Shown here piece by piece: positions 27,166 through 35,104 of a stretch of DNA of 64,000 nucleotides; positions within the stretch are counted from its first letter, which is position 1; the number at the start of each line of letters is the position of its first letter. The notes under the pieces were generated by a model. That model saw only the letters and a program-made list of their open reading frames with translations. It did no database searches and was not told where the DNA came from. The stretch is from Spyradosoma sp004558035 (GTDB lineage Bacteria; Verrucomicrobiota; Verrucomicrobiia; Opitutales; UBA953): the NCBI RefSeq assembly GCF_050314555.1, contig NZ_JBNPNH010000007.1, positions 39,256-103,255 on the forward strand, in the 5' to 3' direction. The position numbers and the translations under genes were made by a program.

Positions 27166-28083
27166 GTGAAGCAGAAGCTTCTCCGCATCTTCGCGAAAAA
27201 CGCGGCGTTCGTCGCGCTTTTCGCGTTTTTTTGCGCCCTCGTCGTCGCCGAAAAGGCGTTCCCGCAGATCGACGAAAAGACGGACGCGTATTTTTCCGAA
27301 ACGATGACGGAGGCGGCGGTCGCGTTCGGCACGGCGCGCGCGCTCAACGGCGCGATCTCCGTCGTCAAGGAATCGAGCGTTTCCGCGACGCCCGCGGGGC
27401 TCGGCGTCAGCGTCGCGGTCGGGCAGGTGCTCGACCCGCTCGACGACGTCGTGGAACGCCTTTCCGACGTGCTTTTCACGACGATCGTCGCGCTGAGCAT
27501 TCAGAAAATCATTTACGAAATCGTCGGCGTCGTCGCGCTCGGCGCGGTCGCGGTTCTGCTTGCCGCGGCGTTCGTCGCGGCGGTTTTTTCGCGGCGGGAA
27601 CGCGTCCGCGCCTTCTCCGTCTGGCTGCGCAAGGCGGCGCTCGTGCTGATGCTCGTCCGCGTCGTGCTGCCGTGCACGGCGCTGATCTCCGACGCGGTCG
27701 AGACGCGCTTCTTCGCGCCGCGGCTCGCCGAATGCCGGGAACGCCTGCAGGTCTGGCGCGTCGAAATGCCGGACTGCGAATTCGAATTTTCCGAAGAGGA
27801 CGGCATTTTGGACCGCGTTAAAAAGGCGGGCGCGAAGACGAAGGAAATCGCCGTCGCGACCGGGGACGCGCTCGCCTCGCTCGTCGAAAACGCGGGCGAA
27901 ATCGTCGCGGTCTCGCTGGAGATCGCGGGGCTCTACGTCGCGCTCTTCGTCGTTCAGGTGCTCTTTCTGCCGCTCGGAGCGTGCTTCCTCGTCGTGAAGG
28001 CGACGAACCGCCTCTTCGCCTCCCGCCTTCCCGTGATCCTCGAAGCGCGCGACGCGCGGTCTGAAACACCGACGCGAGCTTGA
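27166..28083 (+). CDS. Unknown multi-pass membrane protein
   Basis: 305 residues with a GTG start preceded by a strong Shine-Dalgarno (GGAGG about 7 nt upstream), which fixes the start. Hydrophobic segments lie near 12-28, 105-145, 160-180 and 250-275. The stretch between the first two (about 30-100) is probably extracytoplasmic, and 180-235 is charged (RERLQVWRVEMPDCEFEFSEED). I do not recognise a family. It directly follows nuoD and precedes purN, but it is not a known complex I subunit. Confidence 0.65.
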   Translation: MKQKLLRIFAKNAAFVALFAFFCALVVAEKAFPQIDEKTDAYFSETMTEAAVAFGTARALNGAISVVKESSVSATPAGLGVSVAVGQVLDPLDDVVERLSDVLFTTIVALSIQKIIYEIVGVVALGAVAVLLAAAFVAAVFSRRERVRAFSVWLRKAALVLMLVRVVLPCTALISDAVETRFFAPRLAECRERLQVWRVEMPDCEFEFSEEDGILDRVKKAGAKTKEIAVATGDALASLVENAGEIVAVSLEIAGLYVALFVVQVLFLPLGACFLVVKATNRLFASRLPVILEARDARSETPTRA

Positions 28084-28144
28084 GAATCGCGCGTCTCTTT
28101 TTCGTTCGCGTTCGCGCGGAAAGCGGCGTAAGTTTTTCCGCAAT

Positions 28145-28738
28145 ATGAAATTCGCGATACTCGGATCGGGAACTGGAAGCAACGCGGAAGCGATTCTCAA
28201 GGCTTACCGCGCGGGAACGCTCGGCGCCGCCGAGCCCGTCGCCGTTTTCTGCGACATTCCCGGCGCGAAGATTCTGGAGCACGGGAAGACCTACGGCGTT
28301 CCCGCGTTCCGGCTCGATCCCGGACCGTTCAAGACGAAGTTCTCGCCCGAGCGCGAGGCCGCGTGGGCGCAGGCGATACGCGACGCGGGCGCGGAATGGA
28401 TCGTGCTCGCGGGCTTCATGCGTGTGCTGAAGGCGCCGCTGCTCGACGCGTTCCCGAACCGCATCATCAACCTGCATCCGTCGCTGCTGCCGTCGTTTCA
28501 GGGGCTGGACGGCATTGGGCAGGCGTGGCGCTACGGCGTCGCCGTGAGCGGGTGCACGGTGCATTTCGTCAACTCGGAGCTGGACCGCGGCGCGATCATC
28601 GACCAGGCGGTCGTGCGGCGCGAGCCGGGCGACACGCTCGAGAGCTTCGCGCAGAAGATCCACGCGGCGGAACACAGGATTCTGCCTGACGTCATCCGCC
28701 GGCTTTCGCTCGGCGAAGCGAAGACGTTCAACGCCTGA
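28145..28738 (+). CDS. purN: Phosphoribosylglycinamide formyltransferase
   Basis: Third step of purine synthesis, formylating GAR with 10-formyl-tetrahydrofolate. The protein has 197 residues. It has the N-terminal GSGTGSNAEAIL phosphate loop, the catalytic NLHPSLLPSFQG (Asn and His) and the later Asp in ELDRGAIIDQ. Length and order are normal for PurN. Confidence 0.95.
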   Translation: MKFAILGSGTGSNAEAILKAYRAGTLGAAEPVAVFCDIPGAKILEHGKTYGVPAFRLDPGPFKTKFSPEREAAWAQAIRDAGAEWIVLAGFMRVLKAPLLDAFPNRIINLHPSLLPSFQGLDGIGQAWRYGVAVSGCTVHFVNSELDRGAIIDQAVVRREPGDTLESFAQKIHAAEHRILPDVIRRLSLGEAKTFNA

Positions 28739-28864
28739 AGAAAGTCGCGGGCGACAAGAGAAGTCCGAAAGAAGTTTTTCAGAAAATTCCGCCGAGCCGA
28801 AATCCGCGTCGTTCCCGCCGCCCTCAATCCGTAACTTGACGCTCCTTTAATATTTTTCCCAAAA

Positions 28865-29767
28865 ATGATCGAAACACGTTGCGAAATCGACAGTTCACTG
28901 GCTCAGCCGCTCGAAGACTTTTTCTGCGAGCTCGTGCGTTCGCCGTGGCTGATTTTTCATGAAAAAGTCGGCTCGCCGCATTGGCTGATGGGCTATTTCG
29001 ACAGCGAGGCCGAGGCGCTCGACGCGTGGGCGGATCTGCGCAAGGCGTTCCGCATGCTGCCGGAGCGCCCGAGCGTCGGCACGCTCGAAGACCGCGACTG
29101 GAAGGAGGCCTACAAGGCGAATCTGCATCCGTGGAGCTACGGGCGCCTGCACTGGGTGCCCGAGTGGCGGCGCGCGGAATACGCCGTTCCCGCGGGCGCG
29201 GCGGTCGTGTATTTCGACGCGGGGCTCGCGTTCGGCACGGGCGACCACCCGACGACGCGGCTCTGCGGGCAGCGGCTCGTCGATTTCCTCGAAGCGCGCG
29301 GCGGAGCGGGCTCGGCGGCGGTCGCGGGAACGTCCGTCATCGACGCGGGCTGCGGCTCGGGGATTCTCGCGATCTCGGCGGCGCAGCTCGGCTGCAAAAA
29401 AGTTTACGGCTTCGACCGCGATCCCGAGGCGGTCGAGGTCTCGATCGAAAACCGCGCGAAGAACGCGCTCCCGCCGGAGGCCGTCGCGTTCACGCACGAC
29501 GGACTGGAGACGGGGCTGGAAAAAGCGGGCGCGTCGGACGTCGTTCTGGCGAACATCATCAGCGACGTGCTCTGCATCTACGCGGACAATCTGCTCGCGG
29601 CGGTGAATCCGGGCGGCGTGCTCGCGCTGAGCGGGATTCTCGCGAGCGAGCAGGCGACGGTGACGCGCGTGTTCGAGCACAAGGCGCGCGCGGCGTGGGG
29701 CGGGAACGTCCGCGTCGAAGGCCGCGTCATGGGCGAGTGGTCCGACGTGGCGCTGTTCCGCGAGTGA
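28865..29767 (+). CDS. prmA: Ribosomal protein L11 methyltransferase
   Basis: SAM-dependent methyltransferase modifying ribosomal protein uL11. The protein has 300 residues. The N-terminal substrate-recognition domain (about 1-95) is followed by LAFGTGDHPTTRLC, the SAM motif DAGCGSGILAISAAQLG and VLANIISDVL. The short loop GGAGSAAVAGTSV before the SAM motif is expanded and holds a dispersed-motif copy. Confidence 0.92.
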   Translation: MIETRCEIDSSLAQPLEDFFCELVRSPWLIFHEKVGSPHWLMGYFDSEAEALDAWADLRKAFRMLPERPSVGTLEDRDWKEAYKANLHPWSYGRLHWVPEWRRAEYAVPAGAAVVYFDAGLAFGTGDHPTTRLCGQRLVDFLEARGGAGSAAVAGTSVIDAGCGSGILAISAAQLGCKKVYGFDRDPEAVEVSIENRAKNALPPEAVAFTHDGLETGLEKAGASDVVLANIISDVLCIYADNLLAAVNPGGVLALSGILASEQATVTRVFEHKARAAWGGNVRVEGRVMGEWSDVALFRE

Positions 29768-29791
29768 GCGCGGGAACGCCTCCGCGGCGTC

Positions 29792-29808
29792 CTAACGAAA
29801 AACTAACA
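29792..29808 (+). promoter_or_regulatory. Possible Pho box upstream of pstA
   Basis: CTAACG and CTAACA form a direct repeat with 11-bp period (CTAACGAAAAACTAACA), about 50 bp before pstA. Paired hexamer/heptamer repeats with this spacing are how PhoB/PhoP sites look. The match is weak and the assignment rests on position. Confidence 0.35.
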
Positions 29809-29855
29809 CTCTCCGAACACGGGACAAACTTCGGCGCGCTACGATTGCGCGCACG

Positions 29856-30734
29856 ATGAATCCCGAATTCGATTTGAAATCCAGAACGAAGCCGCTTTTC
29901 TTCCGAAAGGCGGCGGACGGCATCGTCCGGATCTTTTCCGTGACCGCGGTCGCGATCGCCGTCGGCGGCATGGCGTGGATTCTCGCGTCCGTCGTCGGGC
30001 GCGGACTGAGCGCGCTCGATCTCGACTTTCTGACGAATCCGTCGAAGCCCTACGGCGTCGCCGACGGCGGGATCGCGAACGCGGTCCTGGGCACGCTGCT
30101 GATCACGGCCGTCGCCGCCGCGATCGCGATTCCGACGGGCATCGCTGCGGGCATCTACCTTTCGGAATTCGGCAAGCGCTCCCGCGTCGCGAACGCGCTG
30201 CGCTTTTGCGCGAACGTGATGATGGGCATGCCGAGCGTCATCGTCGGGCTGTTCGTCTACGTGATCTGGGTCGTGCCGACGGGGCATTTCTCCGGCTTCG
30301 CGGGCTCGCTCGCGCTGGCGATCATCATGTTCCCGGTCGTGATGCGCACGACGGAGGACATGCTCGCGATGGTGCCCGACACGCTGCGCGAATCCGCGCT
30401 GGCGCTGGGCATGACGCGGGCGCGCACGACGCTCTCCGTCATCTGCCGCTCGGCGAAGAACGGGCTCGTCACGGGCGTGCTGCTTTCGATCGCGCGCGTC
30501 TCCGGCGAGACGGCGCCGCTGCTCTTCACCGCGATGTCCATGGACGACTGGCCGAACGGCTTCTTTTCCGACCCGACGGCGAACATGCCCGTGCTGATCA
30601 CGCAGTACGCGGATTCGCCCTTCGGCGAAATGCAGGCGGCGGCGTGGGGCGCGGCGTTCGTCATCACGCTGCTCGTGCTCGCGATCAACGTCTTCACGCG
30701 CGTCGCCTTCCGCGAGCGTTCCCGCGCCAAGTAA
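29856..30734 (+). CDS. pstA: Phosphate ABC transporter permease PstA
   Basis: Inner-membrane permease of the high-affinity phosphate importer. The protein has 292 residues with six predicted helices. The permease loop ESALALGMTRARTTLSVICRSAKNGLVTG and ARVSGETAPLLFTA are characteristic of PstA. It heads pstA-pstB-phoU; pstS and pstC are absent from the window, with prmA directly upstream. Confidence 0.93.
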   Translation: MNPEFDLKSRTKPLFFRKAADGIVRIFSVTAVAIAVGGMAWILASVVGRGLSALDLDFLTNPSKPYGVADGGIANAVLGTLLITAVAAAIAIPTGIAAGIYLSEFGKRSRVANALRFCANVMMGMPSVIVGLFVYVIWVVPTGHFSGFAGSLALAIIMFPVVMRTTEDMLAMVPDTLRESALALGMTRARTTLSVICRSAKNGLVTGVLLSIARVSGETAPLLFTAMSMDDWPNGFFSDPTANMPVLITQYADSPFGEMQAAAWGAAFVITLLVLAINVFTRVAFRERSRAK

Positions 30735-30762
30735 TCACTTTTTAACGACAAATCAGAAAACC

Positions 30763-31518
30763 ATGGCAACGAAAATCTCCGCGAGAAACCTCAATTTCTT
30801 TTACGGAAACAACCAGGCGCTCTTCGACAACGACATCGACATCGAGGCGAACAAGATCACCGCCGTCATCGGGCCGAGCGGCTGCGGCAAGTCCACGCAC
30901 CTGCGGATCTACAACCGCATCTTCGAGCTCTACCGCGACCAGCGCGCCACGGGAACGCTCACGCTCGACGGTGTGAACATTCTCGACAAAAAGGTGGACG
31001 TGCTCGACCTGCGCCGCCGAGTCGGCATGATTTTCCAGAAGCCGACGCCGTTCCCGATGTCGGTCTTCGACAACGTCGCCTATCCGCTGCGCCTGCACTT
31101 CCGGCTTTCCCGCGGCGAAATCGCCGACCGCGTCGAACAGGCGCTCGTCGGCGCGTCGATCTGGGACGAAGTCAAGGACAAGCTGAAGAAGAGCGGCCTC
31201 GCGCTTTCCGGCGGCCAGCAGCAGCGCCTCTGCATCGCGCGCGCCATCGCCGCCGAGCCCGAAGTGCTGCTCATGGACGAGCCGACCAGCGCCGTCGATC
31301 CCGTGGCGACGCTCAAGATCGAGGAGCTCTGCCTGCGCCTCAAGGACAAGTTCACGATCGTCATCGTCACGCACAACATGCAGCAGGCGGCGCGCATCAG
31401 CGACTACACGGCGTTCTTCTACAAGGGAAGAATCGAGGAATTCGGCGCCACGTCGAAGATCTTTTCGAACCCCGACAAGAAAAAGACCGAGGAATACGTG
31501 ACCGGACGATTCGGCTGA
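30763..31518 (+). CDS. pstB: Phosphate ABC transporter ATPase PstB
   Basis: 251-residue ABC ATPase that powers phosphate import. Walker A is GPSGCGKST, the signature is LSGGQQQR and Walker B is VLLMDEPTSAVD, and VIVTHNMQQAARISDYTAFFYKGRIEE is typical for PstB. It lies 28 bp after pstA. Confidence 0.97.
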   Translation: MATKISARNLNFFYGNNQALFDNDIDIEANKITAVIGPSGCGKSTHLRIYNRIFELYRDQRATGTLTLDGVNILDKKVDVLDLRRRVGMIFQKPTPFPMSVFDNVAYPLRLHFRLSRGEIADRVEQALVGASIWDEVKDKLKKSGLALSGGQQQRLCIARAIAAEPEVLLMDEPTSAVDPVATLKIEELCLRLKDKFTIVIVTHNMQQAARISDYTAFFYKGRIEEFGATSKIFSNPDKKKTEEYVTGRFG

Positions 31519-31578
31519 TTCCCGGGCGCGTTTACGCGTAAACGATTTTCAATTACAAAAAAACGAATCCGAAAAATC

Positions 31579-32250
31579 ATGAAGGAGCATTTCAATCAAG
31601 CCATCATCAACCTGAAGCAGATGGTCGCGCAGATCGCCGCCGACGCCGAAAACGCGCTTTCCGAAGCCGTTCTCGCCGTCTCGAAGCTCGACGTCCGCCG
31701 CGCTTCGGAGATCATCGAAAACGATTTCCGCATCGACTGCGAAGAGATCCGCATCGAAGAGGAGTGCCTGAAGATCCTCGCGCTCTATCAGCCCGTTGCG
31801 TCGGACCTGCGCACCGTCGTCACGATTCTCAAAGTGAACATCGAGATCGAGCGCGTCGCCGACATGGCGTGCAACATCGCCGAACGCATCGCCGACATGG
31901 CGAAGACCGACGTCGGCGCGCTCGGCGAAGACGCCCGCTTCGACTGCTCCGAAATGGCGTCGAAGACGCGCGAGATGCTGCGCTGGGCGCTCGATTCCAT
32001 GACCTACCGCGATCCGGAGCTCGCGGAGCGCGTCCTGAGCGCCGACGACGCGGTGGACGAGCTCAACCGCCGCAATTTCGCCTGGGTGCGGGAACGCGTC
32101 GCCGCCGCTCCGCAGGCGAGCGGCTATTTTCTGGACTGCCTCACGATCTCGAAGAATTTCGAACGCATCGCCGACATGGCGACGAACATCTGCGAGGACG
32201 TGATCTACCTCGAGCGCGGCAAGATCATCCGCCACGGAAACGCGGTGTGA
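31579..32250 (+). CDS. phoU: Phosphate signalling protein PhoU
   Basis: 223 residues made of two three-helix repeats, each with a metal-binding E/DxxxD-type motif (IERVADMACNIAERI and FERIADMATNICEDVIYL). PhoU couples the Pst transporter to the PhoR/PhoB sensor and limits phosphate uptake. It is the last gene of the operon, followed by repeat-rich DNA. Confidence 0.95.
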   Translation: MKEHFNQAIINLKQMVAQIAADAENALSEAVLAVSKLDVRRASEIIENDFRIDCEEIRIEEECLKILALYQPVASDLRTVVTILKVNIEIERVADMACNIAERIADMAKTDVGALGEDARFDCSEMASKTREMLRWALDSMTYRDPELAERVLSADDAVDELNRRNFAWVRERVAAAPQASGYFLDCLTISKNFERIADMATNICEDVIYLERGKIIRHGNAV

Positions 32251-32311
32251 AAAAGAAGCGACGCGAAGAAAAACCGCGAAGTCAATGGAAGTTAAAGAAA
32301 GTTTTAAGGGA

Positions 32312-32331
32312 GAGGCGACATTTCAGTCGCT
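32312..32331 (-). repeat. Small hairpin, GCGACA/TGTCGC family
   Basis: Read on the minus strand, AGCGACTGAAATGTCGCCTCTCCC. It belongs to the same hairpin family as the copies at 34,533, 43,630 and 57,410, with a different loop. Confidence 0.55.
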
Positions 32332-32432
32332 TCCTCGAAATCCTTCCCGCAGAAATTTCCTGCAAAGACGCAAAGGCGCAAAGGCGCGAAGAAAAACCGC
32401 GAAGTCAAAGAAAGTTAAAGAAAGTTTTAAAG

Positions 32433-32474
32433 GGGAGAAGCGGCATGGCTCCACGCTTCGCTTACTTGCCGCTT
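32433..32474 (-). repeat. Small hairpin with enlarged loop, same family
   Basis: On the minus strand AAGCGGCA and TGCCGCTTCTCCCC flank a 20-nt insertion in the loop. The 3' CTTCTCCCC flank is shared with the copy at 34,533. Confidence 0.55.
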
Positions 32475-32699
32475 TATTGAAATCCTTCCCACAGAAATTT
32501 TTTCCCGCAGATTTCCGCAGACGCGAACTCTCTTTTCCTGACCACGGAAGCTCACGGAAATCTCCACGGAAAAGCGCCGAAACGGCGGGAGCTCGAAATC
32601 GCCGCGCGTTCCCGTGAGCGTCCGTGAGGATTTCCGCGCGTTCCTGCGGCAAAAAACGTCCCCGAGGATTTCTCCCCGGGGACGGCACACAATGAAAAA

Positions 32700-32760
32700 G
32701 TCGAGGAGTAGAGAAGGTTTAAAAGGTCGAAAAGTAATTACCTTTTAAACTCCTCCACTC
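32700..32760. repeat. Imperfect inverted repeat of GAGGAGT / GGTTTAAAAGG words
   Basis: GAGGAGTAGAGAAGGTTTAAAAGG is mirrored by CCTTTTAAACTCCTCCACTCC just downstream of the PEP-CTERM gene. It could act as a terminator for that minus-strand gene, though it lacks a clear T tract. Confidence 0.6.
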
Positions 32761-32768
32761 CTGAACTC

Positions 32769-34364
32769 TTAAGCTTTCTTCCGGCGACGGCGCGTTCCCG
32801 CGAGCGCGAGAGCCGCCAGACCCGCCAAAAGACCGAACGTGCTCGGCTCCGGAATCGACGGAACCGCCGCCACTGCGTAGCCGGAGAACTTGTTCGTCGT
32901 GAAGCTCACTTTGCCGTTCTTGGAGACGATGTTGCCGACTTGGTCCGTCACGTCCGTCCAATCGCCGTTTTCTTCGTGATAGACGCGAATCGAGTCCAGC
33001 GCGACGTCTTGCCCGACGTCGAGCGTCACCATGACGTCCGCGTCCGAGTTCGCGATCTCGAACGACCACGCCGAAAGCACGACCGCGCCGATTTCGCTGA
33101 CGGAAACCGTGCCCGTGTCGAGGCTTTCCGCCTTCGCCACCGTGATCGCCGTCGACGCGGTCGAGAGCGTGACGGTGTCGCTCTTCTGCGAAATCGTCAC
33201 GGACGTGTTCGCCGCGACGTTCTGGTTTTCCTGCGAGATTGCGCCGAATTCGTCCGCGGAGACGTTCGCGACCGTTCCCGCCGTGAACTGCGTTCCCTCG
33301 AGCGTGCCGCCGAACGCCGTCACCGTCACGCCGCCGGCGACCGTGCCGATCGTGAAGCTCGACGTTCCCGAGACGACGACCTTGTCGAAATTCTGGATCG
33401 TCGTTCCCGCAGTCGCGCCCGTGTTCACGATGTTGAGCACGGACGTTCCCTCGACCGTTCCCGCGCAGCCGTCGATGACCGCGCCGCCCGCAAACGTCCC
33501 GCCGGAAATCGTCACCGTCGCGTTCCCGCGCACGAGCGTCATGGAAGAGCCGCCGCCCGCGTAAACGTTGCCGTTGATGCTTCCGCCCTCGATCGTGACG
33601 TTCGTGTCGCCGCCGACCGACGAATGTTTCTGAGCGCCGCCGTAAATGTCGCCGTTGATCGTGCCGCCCTTGACGGTGACGAACGTGTTCCGCACGCCGT
33701 CGGTCAGATCGTCGACGCTGTCGGCGGCGTATTTCGTCGGATCCTTGACGGTGCGCGCCGCGCCGCCGTAAATCGCTCCGGAAACGGAAGCGTTCCCGTC
33801 GATCGTGATGGACACGTCGCCCTTGACGGAGCTTTGTGAGCCTCCCGCGCCGAGAATCGCTTCTTTGTCGTTGTCTCCCGTGACGACGGTGTTCCCGCCG
33901 ACGTAGATGCTGACGTTTCCGCTGACCGTCATCGTGTCGCGATGCGGAGCTCCGTCGACGTGGTCGACGTTCATCAGCGAATGTCCGCCGCGAATGGAAA
34001 AGACCTTCCCGCCGGTGACGCTGATGTCGATGTTTCCGGAAACGCCGCCGAAAGACCCGTCTTTCGAGCTGTAAACGTTTCCGCCGATGAGCCAAGTGGC
34101 CATGTCGCCGCCGGTCATCTCGATTTTGACGTTCCCGTCGATCTGTTGCCCGGTCAGGCTTCCGCCCGCGAACTGGTCGGAAACTTTTCCGCCGGTGATT
34201 TCCACGAAGACGTCGCCGGACGCGTAATTCTCGGGAGCACCTTGGAATTTTCCGAGATTGTCGCCTTCCGAAATGCTCGCGGCGAGCGCGGAGGCGGCGG
34301 TGAAGAAGCCGAAAGCGAGAGCGCAGACGGAGAGTTTAGTCTTTTTATGTTTGGTGATTTCCAT
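32769..34364 (-). CDS. PEP-CTERM-anchored surface protein, Gly/Thr-rich repeats
   Basis: 531 residues from the ATG at 34364 (MEITKHKKTKLSVCALAFGFFTAASALA signal peptide). The middle (about 30-330) is a series of beta-rich units of the form GDVFVEITGGKV, VYGG/IYGG and GNVSIYVGG, like a beta-helix adhesin. The C-terminus has SIPEPSTFGLLAGLAALALAGTRRRRKK: the PEP motif, a hydrophobic helix and a basic tail, the sorting signal for an exosortase. The protein is probably exported and processed to the cell surface. The exosortase gene is not here. The gene is isolated between repeat-rich stretches. Confidence 0.85.
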   Translation of the reverse strand: MEITKHKKTKLSVCALAFGFFTAASALAASISEGDNLGKFQGAPENYASGDVFVEITGGKVSDQFAGGSLTGQQIDGNVKIEMTGGDMATWLIGGNVYSSKDGSFGGVSGNIDISVTGGKVFSIRGGHSLMNVDHVDGAPHRDTMTVSGNVSIYVGGNTVVTGDNDKEAILGAGGSQSSVKGDVSITIDGNASVSGAIYGGAARTVKDPTKYAADSVDDLTDGVRNTFVTVKGGTINGDIYGGAQKHSSVGGDTNVTIEGGSINGNVYAGGGSSMTLVRGNATVTISGGTFAGGAVIDGCAGTVEGTSVLNIVNTGATAGTTIQNFDKVVVSGTSSFTIGTVAGGVTVTAFGGTLEGTQFTAGTVANVSADEFGAISQENQNVAANTSVTISQKSDTVTLSTASTAITVAKAESLDTGTVSVSEIGAVVLSAWSFEIANSDADVMVTLDVGQDVALDSIRVYHEENGDWTDVTDQVGNIVSKNGKVSFTTNKFSGYAVAAVPSIPEPSTFGLLAGLAALALAGTRRRRKKA

Positions 34365-35040
34365 AGTTGAAGTTGAATTTTTGGAAAGAACCATTCTGTA
34401 CGGTTACGAATACCGAGGGGGAACGCCTCCGAAGCCACATAAACAAAAGAAACTGAACGACCGTTGAATATCGTTCAAAAGAGGAGAAAATTCCCGACGC
34501 TCCCGCGAACATACTTTTAAGCAATTTCGGCAAAGCGACAGGAATGTCGCTTCTCCCCTACGTTCCCGCGAATCTTCGCTAAATGACAAATTCCGTGCTT
34601 TTCCGTGTTTTCCGTGGTTAAAACTTTCCTCTTGCCACGGTATTCGTAATCGGAGGGACGGCGAAAGGAAGAAAGCTCAAAGGGGCGTTTCAGCGGGCGG
34701 ATTTCGAAAAGCGACAAGTAAGTTCTTCGCGTTTCCACGTTCTTCACGCGTTTTCTTTTTCTGATTTCCGGCGTCTTTCCGAAATCAGCGCTCATCCGCG
34801 ACATCTGCGGCTAAAATTTTGCGAGATGTCGCGGGGAGAAAATTCGTGAAATTCGTGGATTCAAAAATTCTTCGCGTCTTGGCGTCTTGGCGGGAAAACT
34901 TGAACGGAAAGGTTTTCGAGGAAGCGGCAAGAAAGCCGCATTTGCTGAAATTTCCGTGTCTTTCCGTGTTTTCCGGGGTCAAAACTTTTCGCTTGCCCCG
35001 GTTTTCTTAACCGAGGGGAAGTCGTCCGTCTCGGGCGGAC
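34365..35040. repeat. Repeat-rich intergenic region with no gene
   Basis: I see no gene in these 676 bp. Two about 68-bp direct copies lie at 34,591-34,658 and 34,951-35,018, each with TTTCCGTGTTTTCCG, then CTTGCC.CGGT.TTC.TAA. The first copy's CGGTATTCGTAA has an inverted partner at about 34,399-34,413. A hairpin of the GACAGGAATGTC family is at 34,533. GCGTCTTGGCGTCTTGGCGGG-type words occur near 34,874-34,895. Confidence 0.75.
34533..34552 (+). repeat. Hairpin AAGCGACA-GGAA-TGTCGCTT
   Basis: A perfect 8-bp stem with a GGAA loop is followed by CTCCCC. It is a member of a family whose stems differ by compensating changes (see 43,630 and 57,410). Confidence 0.8.
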
Positions 35041-35046
35041 AAAAAA

Positions 35047-35082
35047 AAAGGCGTTCCCGCGGATTTCGCGGGAACGCCTTTC
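35047..35082 (-). terminator. Motif terminator of greA
   Basis: AAAGGCGTTCCCGCG and CGCGGGAACGCCTTT flank GATTT; an A tract lies on the plus-strand left side, giving a T tract for minus-strand transcription. Both arms are full motif copies. A variant of this hairpin is copied at 62,856-62,889. Confidence 0.88.
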
Positions 35083-35104
35083 GTCGCAGGAACGCGTTCG
35101 GGGC

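Larger units (their letters stand above)
32262..32692. repeat. Repeat-rich intergenic region after phoU, with a two-unit direct repeat
   Basis: There is no convincing gene in the 518 bp between phoU and the next CDS. Two about 120-bp units start at about 32,270 and 32,388, each beginning AAGAAAAACCGCGAAGTCAA, continuing AGTTAAAGAAAGTTTTAA and GGGAGA, then a hairpin (32,312-32,331; 32,433-32,474), then GAAATCCTTCCC.CAGAAATTT. CGCAAAGGCGCAAAGGCGC lies between units. Further on are CACGGAAGCTCACGGAAATC words and a GC hairpin (GTCCCCGAGG...CCCCGGGGAC, 32,660-32,684). Confidence 0.8.

Noticed and set aside
25231..28200. A 989-codon open frame on the minus strand
   Set aside because: It is antisense to nuoC, nuoD and the membrane protein gene, all of which have clear sense-strand families or structure.
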